A DNA stretch of 64,000 nucleotides from Ruminococcus albus AD2013 (GCF_000526775.1 NZ_JAGS01000001.1:1302001-1366000); one strand, 5' to 3'; counted from the stretch's first letter, positions 53,337 through 63,712 are shown. The notes: a model not told the origin generated them from the sequence alone. Numbers and translations are program-made.

Positions 53337-54065
53337 GTGGGAGTCTTCTTGCTGAAAGATGATAAAATTGCCGTAATAACAGGCGGAGCAAAGGGCATCG
53401 GCAAATGCATCGCCGATGAGTTCAGAAAAAACGAAGCTGTTGTGTACGTTATCGACAAAGCTGAAGGAGATCATTTTGTCGGTAATATCTCAGACAAGAC
53501 AGTACTAGAACGTTTTGCTTCAAAAGTCATCAAAGAAAACGGTCATATCGACTTTCTTATAAACAATGCACTGCCGAACATGAAAGGCATAGATGAATGT
53601 AGCTATGAAGAATTTCAGTATGCCATATCAGTGGGTGTGACTGCACCTTTTTACCTTTCAAAGCTGTTTGCACCACATTTTGGCAACAACGGAAGTATAA
53701 TCAATATATCTTCATCACGGGACAGAATGAGTCAGCCGCAGACTGAAAGCTACACAGCAGCAAAGGGCGGTATCGCCGCACTGACCCACGCACTTGCCGT
53801 CAGTCTTGCGGGTAAAGTACGTGTGAATTCGATCTCCCCGGGTTGGATAGAAACGGACGGCATGATATATAAAGGTGCAGATGCTTATCAGCAGCCCTGC
53901 GGCCGTGTCGGCAAACCTCTTGAAATTGCCAACATGGTGCTTTTTCTCTGCTCCGACAAGGCAGGCTTCATAACCGGCGAAAACATCTGCATTGATGGCG
54001 GTATGACAAAGCTGATGATCTACCACGGAGACAACGGCTGGTCAATGAACGATGCAAAGCTGTAA
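53337..54065 (+). CDS. SDR-family oxidoreductase, 5' end displaced by the TnpB element
   Basis: The coding part from LKDDKIAVITGGAKGIGK onward is a complete classical short-chain dehydrogenase: TGGAKGIG cofactor motif, NNA (residues IDFLINNALP), catalytic Ser and YxxxK as SYTAAKGGIAALTHAL, and a C-terminal FITGENICIDGG. The original ribosome site (GGAGGG) and ATG TTC lie at 51733-51750 on the other side of the insertion. The only start left is GTG at 53337 inside the left-end hairpin, without a good ribosome site, so expression is probably low or lost. Confidence 0.7.
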   Translation: MGVFLLKDDKIAVITGGAKGIGKCIADEFRKNEAVVYVIDKAEGDHFVGNISDKTVLERFASKVIKENGHIDFLINNALPNMKGIDECSYEEFQYAISVGVTAPFYLSKLFAPHFGNNGSIINISSSRDRMSQPQTESYTAAKGGIAALTHALAVSLAGKVRVNSISPGWIETDGMIYKGADAYQQPCGRVGKPLEIANMVLFLCSDKAGFITGENICIDGGMTKLMIYHGDNGWSMNDAKL

Positions 54066-54470
54066 CATAAGATCGATAAATAATAACAAAACCAAAAAGT
54101 CCGGCACACAGGACTATTTCAATTATTTCGGAGTTATAAAAAGTACTTAAATAGGTTCAATATCAAGATTTAGGAGTTAACTTATAAAGATAGCTCCTTT
54201 TTCTATGGTAAAATGTTGAATTGTAATTTCAGTTTAGGGAATTTGTCGATGTGTAACTGATCACCGGCGAAGTAAATCAAAACATCATACTGATCGGAAA
54301 ATTGGTGTCTGCATTTGAGAAAAAGCAAAAAAATGTCAGACTGCGACACATATATTTTTCAAAAAAACTATTGATCAGCTTTCAGAATTCATAGAAAATT
54401 ATTCTGAAAAGTGTAACCTTTTCAAATCATTTCCTGATTATCATAGTGAAGAAAGAAAGGAGGTTTGCCA
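54066..54470. other. Intergenic region, weak terminator only
   Basis: A weak hairpin AGTCC/GGACT at 54100-54116 ends the SDR transcript. AT-rich sequence follows without gene or clear promoter. Confidence 0.35.
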
Positions 54471-55037
54471 ATGGACGAATATAAAAATGATTATCAGATC
54501 GTAGAAATGTTTCTATCAAGAGATAGATCAGCAATCGAATGTACAGAGAAACACTACGGCAAAAGGCTTATGGGACTTGCAAAGAGATTTTTAAGCGATA
54601 TACGTGACGCTGAGGAATGTGTTAATGATACATATTTAAAAGCATGGAATTCTATTCCGCCGCAAAAGCCCGATGATCTATTTTCTTACCTTGCCAGGCT
54701 ATGCCGATGCACAGCATACAACATTATTGAGAAACAGCAGACGGCAAAACGCTCGGCACAACTTGTTGAACTCACCCATGAAATGGAAGAGTGCATACCC
54801 GATCCAAGCAAAAGTTCTTCAACCGATGACAAATTTATTTCAGCGTTGCTGAACGAGTTTCTGGACACACTGCCTCGGGATAAATGCGATATATTTGTCA
54901 AGAGGTACTGGTTCGGAGAAAGTGTGGAGCAGATAGCAAGCGAAACAGGCTTCACAACAAGCAAGATCAAAACTACTCTTCACAGAACAAGAGCAAAGCT
55001 CAGGAAATTTTTAGAGAAGAAAGGAGTACAGCCATGA
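54471..55037 (+). CDS. ECF-type RNA polymerase sigma factor
   Basis: The ATG at 54471 follows AAAGGAGG by 7 bases. 188 residues. The sigma-2 region contains LAKRFLSDIRDAEECVNDTYLKAWNSIPPQKPDDLFSYLARL and the sigma-4 region LPRDKCDIFVKRYWFGESVEQIASETGFTTSKIKTTLHRTRAKLRKFLEKKG. It overlaps the next gene by ATGA, the usual sigma/anti-sigma pairing. Confidence 0.9.
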   Translation: MDEYKNDYQIVEMFLSRDRSAIECTEKHYGKRLMGLAKRFLSDIRDAEECVNDTYLKAWNSIPPQKPDDLFSYLARLCRCTAYNIIEKQQTAKRSAQLVELTHEMEECIPDPSKSSSTDDKFISALLNEFLDTLPRDKCDIFVKRYWFGESVEQIASETGFTTSKIKTTLHRTRAKLRKFLEKKGVQP

Positions 55038-55978
55038 ACGGAAATGATATATTGAGATCAATGAACGGAATAGAAGACAGATTCGTTATATCAGCAAAAA
55101 GAGAGCGTATCATAAAGCACGGTTCAAACACAAAAACACTCCAAAGGTTCGTTATCGGTATAGCCGCCGCTGTGGCTCTGGCGATACCTGCGGGGGCTGT
55201 GTATACTCAGTTTGAACACAAAGCAGCAGTGAGGGAATACTTTGATGAGAACACCGCAGATTATCTCGAAAACAAAGGTCTTGCACTGAATTATGTTAGC
55301 GAGAACGAACATTTGCGCATCACATTAGACACCATCCTTTCTGACGGAAATATCGGCAGTATGGTACTGACTGTTGAGGGTCTTGACAGCGAAGGTTTAG
55401 ACTATATCGAAGATACACCTTTTTTTGATATGTATATAGCCGAAAAAAAAGATAATATCTCCAATGTAGACAAAGAATTTCTTGAAGGCGGAGGAACAGT
55501 AAGCTTTGCTGTGTGTACAGATACTCAGTACTCCTTGCAGAAAGATCTTTTTGTGTGCGATATTGATACTGAAAAAGAATACATTATGACATTTGATGAC
55601 AGGAAAAATGATACCGATCTGTTTAATGGATTATCTTTTGATATATCATTCAAACCGAATCTTGAAGTCAGAGAATTTAAAGATAATGACGGAAGACATA
55701 TTTGGTTCTCACAAATAGGATATTATACAGATGAAGAAGAAACAATACGTATGCTCGGTAATTGGTCTGTTACATCAAATAATATGAAACTTTTAAAAAG
55801 GAACAGTTTTCTGAGTGATAAAATAGAAACATCCGCTCAGATATATGATCGCAGTCCTGAAAGAACCAGACCACTTGGAGGCGGTTGGTTTTTCAACATA
55901 GTTGAGATCAGTGAATATAACGAAGTAAAGATAGGTGATTTTCTGAATGATGAAATATTGTTCAGAGAAGTTAAATAA
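55034..55978 (+). CDS. DUF4179-like anti-sigma factor
   Basis: 314 residues from the ATG at 55034. A cytoplasmic N-terminus (MNGNDILRSMNGIEDRFV) is followed by one membrane helix at about 38-58 (RFVIGIAAAVALAIPAGAVYT) and a large outer domain (NYVSENEHLRITLDTILSDGNIGSMVLTVEG) typical of DUF4179 anti-sigma proteins. It holds the sigma factor until an envelope signal arrives. A hairpin at 55983-56015 (ACCGGCGAAC/TTCGTCGGT) ends the transcript. Confidence 0.8.
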   Translation: MNGNDILRSMNGIEDRFVISAKRERIIKHGSNTKTLQRFVIGIAAAVALAIPAGAVYTQFEHKAAVREYFDENTADYLENKGLALNYVSENEHLRITLDTILSDGNIGSMVLTVEGLDSEGLDYIEDTPFFDMYIAEKKDNISNVDKEFLEGGGTVSFAVCTDTQYSLQKDLFVCDIDTEKEYIMTFDDRKNDTDLFNGLSFDISFKPNLEVREFKDNDGRHIWFSQIGYYTDEEETIRMLGNWSVTSNNMKLLKRNSFLSDKIETSAQIYDRSPERTRPLGGGWFFNIVEISEYNEVKIGDFLNDEILFREVK

Positions 55979-55982
55979 AAAG

Positions 55983-56015
55983 TGACCGGCGAACTATTTT
56001 GTTCGTCGGTTTCCT
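55983..56015 (+). terminator. Terminator of the sigma/anti-sigma operon
   Basis: Stem ACCGGCGAAC/GTTCGTCGGT followed by TTCCTT. Confidence 0.6.
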
Positions 56016-56258
56016 TATAAGCGTAAACAGACACATACTGATAGCTTAAATCCCACTATATAACATAGCAATGATCTAAAATAAAGTATAAACCCGTTGA
56101 CTTTATTATTTTATGATGATATACTGTATATAATAATTAGAATTCGATCTCGGTGTTTCGACTATATCTACGTACAAAGTAAAAAGAATAGATACTGACT
56201 TCTTTAATGAAGATTTTTAACACTATAAGTATAATAAAACATAAAGCAGGTGACAGCC

Positions 56259-56807
56259 ATGAATATCAGACTGATAAACATAAAACGCGACAAATCCGAT
56301 CTTGAAAAAATCGAGCGTCTTTATAATACAGCTTTTCCCTCAGATGAACGCGCACCTTTCAGGATACTTGTAAGGGGCGCTAAAAAACCGAATGTTAATT
56401 TTTTCAGCTGTCGTGACGGCGATAAATGGATAGGTTTTCTGTATACTGTGAATTATCTCGACATCAGTTATGTATTCTATTTTGCCGTTGATGATGATCA
56501 GCGCGGGAAAGGATACGGCACAGCGATACTAAAAGCGGCTCGTAAAAAATACGGCGGAAGACGGCTGTTTCTTGCTATTGAGGAAGTCGAAAAGAAGTAT
56601 GAAAACTATCAGCAGCGTGTGAACAGGCTTCGATTTTACGAACGCGCGGGTTTTGTGAGAACAGGTCAGAAAATGCAGGAAGCAAATGTCATCTACGACC
56701 TTATGGGCATCGGCGGCAGAGTTTCCAATGAAGAATATCGCAAATTGATGATATCTTTCGGCGGATTGCGTATGCTTTTATTCACATTTAAGATACTTGA
56801 TGATTGA
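56259..56807 (+). CDS. GNAT N-acetyltransferase
   Basis: The ATG at 56259 is preferred to a GTG three codons upstream. 182 residues. The acetyl-CoA motif is FAVDDDQRGKGYGTAILKAA, and NRLRFYERAGFVRTGQ is motif B. Preceded by a sequence without a clear promoter. Substrate unknown. Confidence 0.8.
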   Translation: MNIRLINIKRDKSDLEKIERLYNTAFPSDERAPFRILVRGAKKPNVNFFSCRDGDKWIGFLYTVNYLDISYVFYFAVDDDQRGKGYGTAILKAARKKYGGRRLFLAIEEVEKKYENYQQRVNRLRFYERAGFVRTGQKMQEANVIYDLMGIGGRVSNEEYRKLMISFGGLRMLLFTFKILDD

Positions 56808-56833
56808 ATAAAAATACCATAATAACAGCGACA

Positions 56834-56866
56834 TGCCAGACATAAGACATATCGCTGTTTTTTTCT
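56834..56866 (+). terminator. Terminator of the GNAT gene
   Basis: Stem AACAGCGA/TCGCTGTT with a T run. Confidence 0.65.
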
Positions 56867-56982
56867 GCTGTAATCTGCTCGATTATATAATTCGAGTGAA
56901 TATTTAAAGATATCACATGTGTTTTTCGATTTACAATAAAAAACGATCACGTAATAAATATAAACCCAAAAAACCCAAAAAG

Positions 56983-57021
56983 CGAAAAGGCAGTCACACC
57001 AGAATGTGACTGCCTTTCTGT
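56983..57021 (-). terminator. Terminator of the GH43-CE1 gene
   Basis: Stem AAAGGCAGTCACA/TGTGACTGCCTTT, 56 bases past the minus-strand stop codon. Confidence 0.8.
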
Positions 57022-57076
57022 TATAGCACACCATATAGGGATAAAGCTATTCTTAAAAACCTTGCACTAAAATGTA

Positions 57077-60000
57077 TCACTGACCCTCATGGAAGAAATA
57101 AGGCAGAGCATCATAGATGTAATGTCTTACATAGCCCCACCAGTGGGTATTGTTGGGCGCTTCAAGGAAGTAAAGATTACCCTTTGAGAAGTCACTTGTG
57201 TAAGTAAATACATCGGTATTCTTTTTAAGCTCGTTTATCATCGGAACCATGTTTTCATATGCGATATCCTTGGTACCGGTTGCTGCAAGAACAAAGTACT
57301 CATTTTTCTTAAATCCGGAATTTCTTGCCGAACTCAAAACTTTTCCTGCACCGTCCCAGCAGTGACCTGACAGGGGCATGAAGTATGCAATGATATCAAG
57401 GTTGTTATTGAAGTTTGCCCATGTTGAACCGCCGCCCATTGAGAATCCGCCGTATGCACGGTGATATCTGGAGGCTTTCAGGCTACTGATGCTGGTATTG
57501 CCGTTAGCGTAGGTGGAATACTTGCCTTCAACATACGGTATGATGCTCCTGCGCATTTCGTCCCATACTCCATCAGCGCTGGAAGCCTTATTAAAGGTAG
57601 GAGTTACAACGATCATCGGTTCGATATCACCGTTTGCGATCATATTGTCCAGCATAAGGTCGATCTCGATGGAAGTATCGTTGAAGCAGGTATTCTCATT
57701 TTCTCCACCACCGTGCATCAGATAGAAGACATTGTACTTCTTCGATTTGTCATAGCCATAGGGCAGATACACGTTCATAACATTGTTTCCGTTGATGCCG
57801 TTATAGTATTCCTTGACAACGGTACCGTGCTTTGAGGGCTGTTTGAAGTAGCTGCTCGGAGCTTCTTTGTACTGGAGATTTGAGTTGTATTTGTAAGGTT
57901 CTTTTTCGGGTTTTAACTCAGGGAATTCTGTGATCTTGCCTAAAAGATATGACTCAAGGTAAGATACATCATTTTTGTCGATAGTACCGCTCTGATCGAT
58001 ATCTGCATTCTTCTTGGAAGTATCGTTTACAAATCCCTTGGAAATACCTCTCTTGAGTTCAACAAGATCCATAACTGTGATCTCGCCATCGAGGTCAATG
58101 TCGCCTCTTGCAGGACCCTTTGCAATAACTACATTTGACTTTGGTCCGTCGATCTTTGTTCCTGCGGGAGCGGCAATAACTTCATCTATAAAGAAATCGC
58201 AGGTCTCCTCAGTAGTCTCAGCTATGAGAACAAGATTTTCAGCACCCGAAGGTATAGTATATTTAGCGTTGTAGAGCTGAACATACTCACCGCGGTTTGC
58301 ATAAGTCTGAGCTATCTTGTCATACTTTGTCTCACCGTTCAGGTCGTACTGCAATGTGAGTTTGAATTCTGTAGGATCTGAACCCTGTATATTTGTAAAG
58401 CAGGCACTGAATGCGTAACTCTTGCCGGGCACGAATGTACTTGTGCTCAGTGTTTTCATTCCGCCGTGCCATGCAGAGGTTCTTCCCGAAAGGCTCAGTG
58501 ACCTGGTACCCTTATACTTTGTATCGGAACTTGTCTCGGCTGTACAGCCGCCTCTAGCTGACCAGTCATCTGTACCGTTTTCAAAAGTATCGTGGAACAG
58601 ATAGGTGCTTGAAACTGTCTGTGCAGTTGAGGTGCCTGATGCGGTAATCTTTGTTCCTGCAGGTGCTACGATAACTTCATCTAAATAGAAATCACAGGTG
58701 TCTTCAGTAGTCTCTGCCACAAGTACAAGGTTTGTAGCTCCCGAGGGGATAGTATATGCGGAGTTGTAGAGCTGAACATATTTGCCGCGGTTGCCTGTAG
58801 CCTGAGCTATCTTTGCATAATTAGTCTCACCGTTCAGATCGTACTGCAATGTTAGTTTATATTCGGTAGTGTCAGAACCATCAAGATTTGTAAAGCAGGC
58901 ACTGAATGCGTAGCTCTTTCCTGGTATAAATGTACTTGTACTCAGGGATCTCTGTCCGCCGTTCCATGTAGATGTTCTTCCGGAGAAACTGAGTGACTTA
59001 GAACCGCTAAGTTTTGAATTCGAGCTGACAGAAGCTGTACAGCTTCCTCTTGCAGACCATTTATCTGTTCCGCTTTCAAAAGTATCATGTATCCAGTAGC
59101 CATCAGCATCGGGTTCAACAATCGAAGGCGCATTCCACTCTGCACGCTCGTAGTCAAAATAGTCTACATCTACATAACCGCCTGTGGATTTTGTAGCATA
59201 GCTGTAAATAGCATTTCTGTAACCTGTGAAAAGTTTCAGGTCATAGGTCATACCAACCTGTGTGCCGATCTTTTTCCAGTTAGCGCCATCGAGAGAGTAG
59301 TAGAAGTTTACCTTATCGATATTATTTGATACATTGTAGTTGCTGTCAACGGTATTAAACTGGAAATCAGTCTTGAGGTATACTGTGTTACTGCTGAGAG
59401 ATACTTCTTCCTGGATCTTGTCCGAACTGTTCATTACATCGCTGTTGCCGTTATAATTGCCGTTTGTAGCCATGTAGATCTTCTTTTCACCGCTGTCGGT
59501 AACACGTACACCGACATTTCCGTAATTATACTGGAAAGCGGAAAGACCTGCATAGTCTCCCGGCTTCATGTGAGAAACATCCATCTTTATGACACCTGAG
59601 CATGACGGACCTTCTGTCCTCATGGTCAGGGTATTTCTGGCATGGATAATGCTCTTTGCTGTGTATCCGTTTTTAAGGCGGAGCCAGCCCGGTCTTTCGG
59701 TAACAGACCAGTAATTATTATCGGGATTATGGTTCCACTGCCATTCAAGTTTAAGCTTGTTGGAGCTGTAACTGAACTCATCATCTTTAGCAAGCTGTGT
59801 ACCTGTATGATTTCCCGACATATCAAGTACCACGGGAGCCTTTCCGTTAACACCCATCATAGGCCAGTTGTTCTGCCATGTAACAGGTACAAGAACAGGT
59901 ATACGTCCTACTGCACCGTGATCCTGGAAGAGAAGACCGTACCAGTTTCCGTCGGGAGTATCAACTATGCCGCCCTGAGCTACGCCAGAGCCGTAAGTTC

Positions 60001-60805
60001 CCAGACCAGAATTGAGTACAGTCTTGCCTTCAAATGAACCGGTCAAGCTCTTGCTTCTATAGCAAAGCTCTGTTCTTCCGCTGCCGTTTGGCCATGCTAT
60101 CAGGAAGACATAATAGTAACCGTTAATCTTCTGGATGTGTGAACCTTCACCCGCTAGTCCAGAAAGACCAGTTTTGATTATGGTGCGTTCCTGAGCGCCG
60201 TATGCAAAACCTGTCATCTGGGAATTGAGTTCCTTGATCTTGATCTCTCCGCCGCCGCCATAAACGAGATAGTTCCTTCCGTCATCATCGAAAAGTATCG
60301 AAGCATCGTGGTACATTCCGCTTATCTCGCTCTTTGTCCAGTTGCCGCTTTCGATATTGTTAGTCTTGTATATGTAGGATTTATTCGTGCCGTAGCTTCC
60401 AAAAAATACATAGAATGTTCCCTTGTTATACCTGAGACTCGCCGCCCATGAACCGTGAGCGTAATCGTGCTGACCGTTTGAGAGGGTCTGTTTAGCACCG
60501 TCAGCCATGGTATCATATACATAAGAGCATATCTCCCATGAAACAAGGTCTTTCGATTTCATTACAGGAACGCCAGGCGTGAAGAACATTGTGGTACTTA
60601 CCATGTAGTAAGTATCTCCTACTCTGATGATATCAGGGTCAGGAACATCTGCCCATATCACGGGGTTTGCTACCTGTCCCGCTTCAAGAGCGGTTGCTGT
60701 CACAGCCGGTATCGCTCCACCTGCAGCTGCAAAGCAAGAAGCTGCCAGTGCCGCTGATGACAGTACTGACAATAATCTTTTGGTGATCGTCTTCGATCTT
60801 GACAT
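57077..60805 (-). CDS. Secreted GH43 xylosidase/arabinofuranosidase-CBM-CBM-dockerin-CE1 esterase
   Basis: The ATG at 60805 has GGAGGA 8 bases upstream; an earlier ATG lacks a site. 1242 residues. Signal peptide about 1-40. The GH43 propeller (about 45-330) has the catalytic Asp in WADVPDPDII, Asp in HDASILFDDDG and Glu in GEGSHIQ. A beta-sandwich follows at about 345-560. Two tandem CBM22-like modules (about 575-715, 740-880) are near duplicates (FESGTDKWSARGSC, FENGTDDWSARGGC). A dockerin lies at about 900-960 (GDIDLDGEITVMD, ADIDQSGTIDKND). The C-terminal CE1 domain has the nucleophile Ser in GGFSMGGGSTW near 1123. The enzyme removes xylose or arabinose and acyl (acetyl or feruloyl) groups from xylan. 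The dockerin sits between catalytic domains rather than at an end. Confidence 0.9.
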   Translation of the reverse strand: MSRSKTITKRLLSVLSSAALAASCFAAAGGAIPAVTATALEAGQVANPVIWADVPDPDIIRVGDTYYMVSTTMFFTPGVPVMKSKDLVSWEICSYVYDTMADGAKQTLSNGQHDYAHGSWAASLRYNKGTFYVFFGSYGTNKSYIYKTNNIESGNWTKSEISGMYHDASILFDDDGRNYLVYGGGGEIKIKELNSQMTGFAYGAQERTIIKTGLSGLAGEGSHIQKINGYYYVFLIAWPNGSGRTELCYRSKSLTGSFEGKTVLNSGLGTYGSGVAQGGIVDTPDGNWYGLLFQDHGAVGRIPVLVPVTWQNNWPMMGVNGKAPVVLDMSGNHTGTQLAKDDEFSYSSNKLKLEWQWNHNPDNNYWSVTERPGWLRLKNGYTAKSIIHARNTLTMRTEGPSCSGVIKMDVSHMKPGDYAGLSAFQYNYGNVGVRVTDSGEKKIYMATNGNYNGNSDVMNSSDKIQEEVSLSSNTVYLKTDFQFNTVDSNYNVSNNIDKVNFYYSLDGANWKKIGTQVGMTYDLKLFTGYRNAIYSYATKSTGGYVDVDYFDYERAEWNAPSIVEPDADGYWIHDTFESGTDKWSARGSCTASVSSNSKLSGSKSLSFSGRTSTWNGGQRSLSTSTFIPGKSYAFSACFTNLDGSDTTEYKLTLQYDLNGETNYAKIAQATGNRGKYVQLYNSAYTIPSGATNLVLVAETTEDTCDFYLDEVIVAPAGTKITASGTSTAQTVSSTYLFHDTFENGTDDWSARGGCTAETSSDTKYKGTRSLSLSGRTSAWHGGMKTLSTSTFVPGKSYAFSACFTNIQGSDPTEFKLTLQYDLNGETKYDKIAQTYANRGEYVQLYNAKYTIPSGAENLVLIAETTEETCDFFIDEVIAAPAGTKIDGPKSNVVIAKGPARGDIDLDGEITVMDLVELKRGISKGFVNDTSKKNADIDQSGTIDKNDVSYLESYLLGKITEFPELKPEKEPYKYNSNLQYKEAPSSYFKQPSKHGTVVKEYYNGINGNNVMNVYLPYGYDKSKKYNVFYLMHGGGENENTCFNDTSIEIDLMLDNMIANGDIEPMIVVTPTFNKASSADGVWDEMRRSIIPYVEGKYSTYANGNTSISSLKASRYHRAYGGFSMGGGSTWANFNNNLDIIAYFMPLSGHCWDGAGKVLSSARNSGFKKNEYFVLAATGTKDIAYENMVPMINELKKNTDVFTYTSDFSKGNLYFLEAPNNTHWWGYVRHYIYDALPYFFHEGQ

Positions 60806-61766
60806 AACGTCTTCCTCCAATCTGTATTGGTCTCCCATATTTCATATTATACAGAAGTGTCCTTCTGTTCGTAAAGTGCATTCCTTGTGCACTCTATCGA
60901 TTTGATTAAGGTATGGCTGCGTGATATGCCGAATGAATATCCGTTTTCAACATAAAGATATGCTGATAATATAACTCAGGTATCTTTAGGAATTTGTCAT
61001 GTATACTAATCAGACAACACTCAATATATAAGACTTTTTATTAAGCGCGTAAATATTAACGAGTAATGGCGCTTTTTCAAGCCGATATATCAGTTTTAGT
61101 ATTTACGCCATGACATTAAAATACAATAATATTCTTATATCCAGACTAATATTTTTATATTCGTTTTTTCTGAAACAGACATTGTCAATTATATTATCGG
61201 AGCTTATCCAATTGCCGAATAGTCCATATAATTTTGTCATTTTCTCCTAAACACAGCCATTATACATATTATTTTCGTATACGCTATTGTTATTGTTAAA
61301 AATTATAGCACAGACATCATTTGTTGTCAAGTGTTATTTTTTATTATATTTGTAGATTAATTTTTTGATATGCATTTGTGATATCTGGGTTTCAATTTAT
61401 GATATATTATTCCAGATTTTGTCAATAATATCTGTACGTAACATTTTTACTATTATTAACCTTTGGCACATCACCTGATTAACATATTCTATAATACTAA
61501 GTTGTCACCTCAGCTTAACTGCCGCATTAAGCATTCTAAATCAAGAAAAAAAATATTGGATCTACAGCATTCGCAACTTTTGACTGGAATATTTTTAAAT
61601 CAGCAATATTAAATATTTAATTTTTTGTGGAAACTATTGCAATTTGCCCCGAAACGTGATATATTATAGTATGGAGTTTACATGGTATGATTTGTCTGTA
61701 GATTAATTAAATTATTTCGATTAAGATAATTTAAGCATCTCAGACACAAGTGCTCTGAAGGGATGA
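60806..61766. other. Large divergent AT-rich intergenic region between two CAZyme genes
   Basis: No gene. A possible GH26 promoter TTGCAA, 17 bases, TATATT lies at 61637-61665, with a leader of about 95 bases. The GH43 promoter on the minus strand is not clear. GTGCA..TGCAC (60877-60891) is a small inverted repeat near its start. Confidence 0.5.
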
Positions 61767-63593
61767 ATGAAAATGAAGATGAGAAAGAAAGTATTAAAAA
61801 CAGTGTCAGCAGTAGTAGCGGCTATCATAGCTGCCTCGGCTGTTGTACCTTCTGCCGTAACTTATCCTGTTACAGCAGCAGGCGGAAACGTTCAGATCTA
61901 CGAATTTGAAAACGGCAAAACATCCGGCGGAAAGATATTTTCCAACGGAACTGAGGGTCTTAAACGCGGAGGAGACTGGAGCGATGCTACCGACCTATCG
62001 AATTTCTCGGGAAAAGGTTTCTCCTATCTCGACCAGAAAGGTACTACTGTCAGCGTTGAAGTCAACGCACCCGAAAAAGGTCTTTATCAGCTGACTTTCT
62101 GCTACTGTCAGCCGAGCGACAGAAACAGAAAAGTACAGTATCTCAACGTAAACGGTGTTAATCAGGGAGAACTGACTTTTCCGTACAACGAATCTTTCGG
62201 AGAAGTTTCGGGCGGAATCGTTCTGCTGAACAAGGGAAAGAATACCATCGAGCTAGAAGGATACTGGGGCTATACTTATTTTGACTATTTAAAGGTAGAA
62301 CCTGCTCCAGAACATATCGCAAACCTTTCACCGACAACCGAACTTTCAAATCCTAATGCTTCGGATTCCACAAAGCGTCTCTACAGCTATCTGCGTGACC
62401 AGTATGGCAAACATATAATCGCAGGTCAGCAGGAGTACTGCGGTTCTCACAACTATAATTCATGGAACAGTCCCGATGTATTTATAAAGGACAACGAAGC
62501 AGAATTTGAGTATATCCTCGACAAGACAGGTAAACAGCCAGCGATACGCGGTATCGATCTGCTTGCATACAGCACCTCCTCCACATGGAGAGATGATGCT
62601 CCCGAGCGTGCTATCGAGTGGACAAACAAGTATCACGGCATCGTAACTATGACATGGCACTGGAACGTTCCCTGCGAAAAAGGCAGCAGCGATATTGCGT
62701 TCTATGTTAAATCCGCAAGTGATAAATATACAACTTTCAGCATAACAAAAGCCCTTGAGGAAGGTACATGGGAAAATGAAGTTCTCATGGCTGATATAAA
62801 GCTTATCGCAGGAGAACTTAAAAAGCTGAAAGATGCCGATGTTCCTGTTCTGTGGAGACCTCTCCACGAAGCCGAGGGTGCTTGGTTCTGGTGGGGTGCA
62901 GAGGGTGCAGAACCCTGCAAGAAGCTCTACCGTCTGCTTTATGATCAGCTTACAAATGTATACGGTCTGGATAACCTTATCTGGATATGGACAGGTTCAA
63001 CTTCACCTGCTGCATCGGAATGGTATCCTGGTGATGATGTAGTTGATATCGTTGGCTGCGACAAGTACAACGCCAAAGACGGTCTGCCTAATCTCAGCGC
63101 TATCTCCGCAACATTCTACAGCCTTGTCCAGAGTACCGATGGTCAAAAGATGGTAACTATGTCTGAAAATGACTCTATACCTTCTATCGAAAATCTTGTG
63201 AATGAAAAGGCTCACTGGCTCTATTTCTGCCCCTGGTATATGAACTACCTTACAAGTGAACAAAACAATCCTGTAGATAATCTCATCGACGTTTATACAA
63301 GTGAATATTGTATAACTCTCGATGAGCTTCCCAATCTGAAAACTTATCCTATAGCAGAAAGCACGACTGCAAAGGCTAAAGCGCTTTACGGTGATGCAAA
63401 CTGTGACGGAGAAGTTGATATATCCGATGCTGTGCTTGTAAAGCAGTATCTTGCTGCTCCTAAAAAGTATACTATATCAGCACAGGGTCTGAAAAATGCC
63501 GATGTCAATAACAGCGATGATGGTCTGACCGAACTTGATGCCATTGATATACAGAAGTACACGGCAGGTATCATCAAATCATTCAACGTCTGA
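61767..63593 (+). CDS. Secreted GH26 beta-mannanase, CBM35-GH26-dockerin
   Basis: 608 residues; the first few in-frame ATGs are all possible starts behind GAAGGGA. Signal peptide about 1-37. A CBM35/CBM6-type module at about 42-175 (YEFENGKTSGGKIF, YWGYTYFDYLKVEP). The GH26 domain spans about 190-530, with TWHWNVP, the acid/base Glu in WRPLHEAEGAWFWWG near 367 and the nucleophile Glu in MSENDSIPS near 465. A C-terminal dockerin begins GDANCDGEVDISD; its second loop is irregular (DVNNSDDGLTELDA). It hydrolyses mannan backbones outside the cell. Confidence 0.92.
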   Translation: MKMKMRKKVLKTVSAVVAAIIAASAVVPSAVTYPVTAAGGNVQIYEFENGKTSGGKIFSNGTEGLKRGGDWSDATDLSNFSGKGFSYLDQKGTTVSVEVNAPEKGLYQLTFCYCQPSDRNRKVQYLNVNGVNQGELTFPYNESFGEVSGGIVLLNKGKNTIELEGYWGYTYFDYLKVEPAPEHIANLSPTTELSNPNASDSTKRLYSYLRDQYGKHIIAGQQEYCGSHNYNSWNSPDVFIKDNEAEFEYILDKTGKQPAIRGIDLLAYSTSSTWRDDAPERAIEWTNKYHGIVTMTWHWNVPCEKGSSDIAFYVKSASDKYTTFSITKALEEGTWENEVLMADIKLIAGELKKLKDADVPVLWRPLHEAEGAWFWWGAEGAEPCKKLYRLLYDQLTNVYGLDNLIWIWTGSTSPAASEWYPGDDVVDIVGCDKYNAKDGLPNLSAISATFYSLVQSTDGQKMVTMSENDSIPSIENLVNEKAHWLYFCPWYMNYLTSEQNNPVDNLIDVYTSEYCITLDELPNLKTYPIAESTTAKAKALYGDANCDGEVDISDAVLVKQYLAAPKKYTISAQGLKNADVNNSDDGLTELDAIDIQKYTAGIIKSFNV

Positions 63594-63712
63594 TAATCAA
63601 TAACAATATCTGCGAAGAAAGCCCCATACTTTTACCGTAAATCAGGAAAAGCTCTTCTTTTATGATAGTGCTGTTGATTCAGAATATAAAATCTTTTGAG
63701 GAGGAGAATATC

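Larger units (their letters stand above)
51748..53350 (-). mobile_element. IS605-type element with TnpB only (IS1341-like)
   Basis: It carries tnpB but no tnpA. The ends form hairpins: CCCCCGCC, TAAAGA, GGCGGGGG at 51765-51786 (right end) and CTCCCACCTAAGAGGTGGGAG at 53323-53343 (left end). The outer limits are approximate. The element splits an SDR gene right after its start codon. Without TnpA it must rely on a transposase in trans; the IS200 transposase at 5985 is inactive. Confidence 0.75.
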
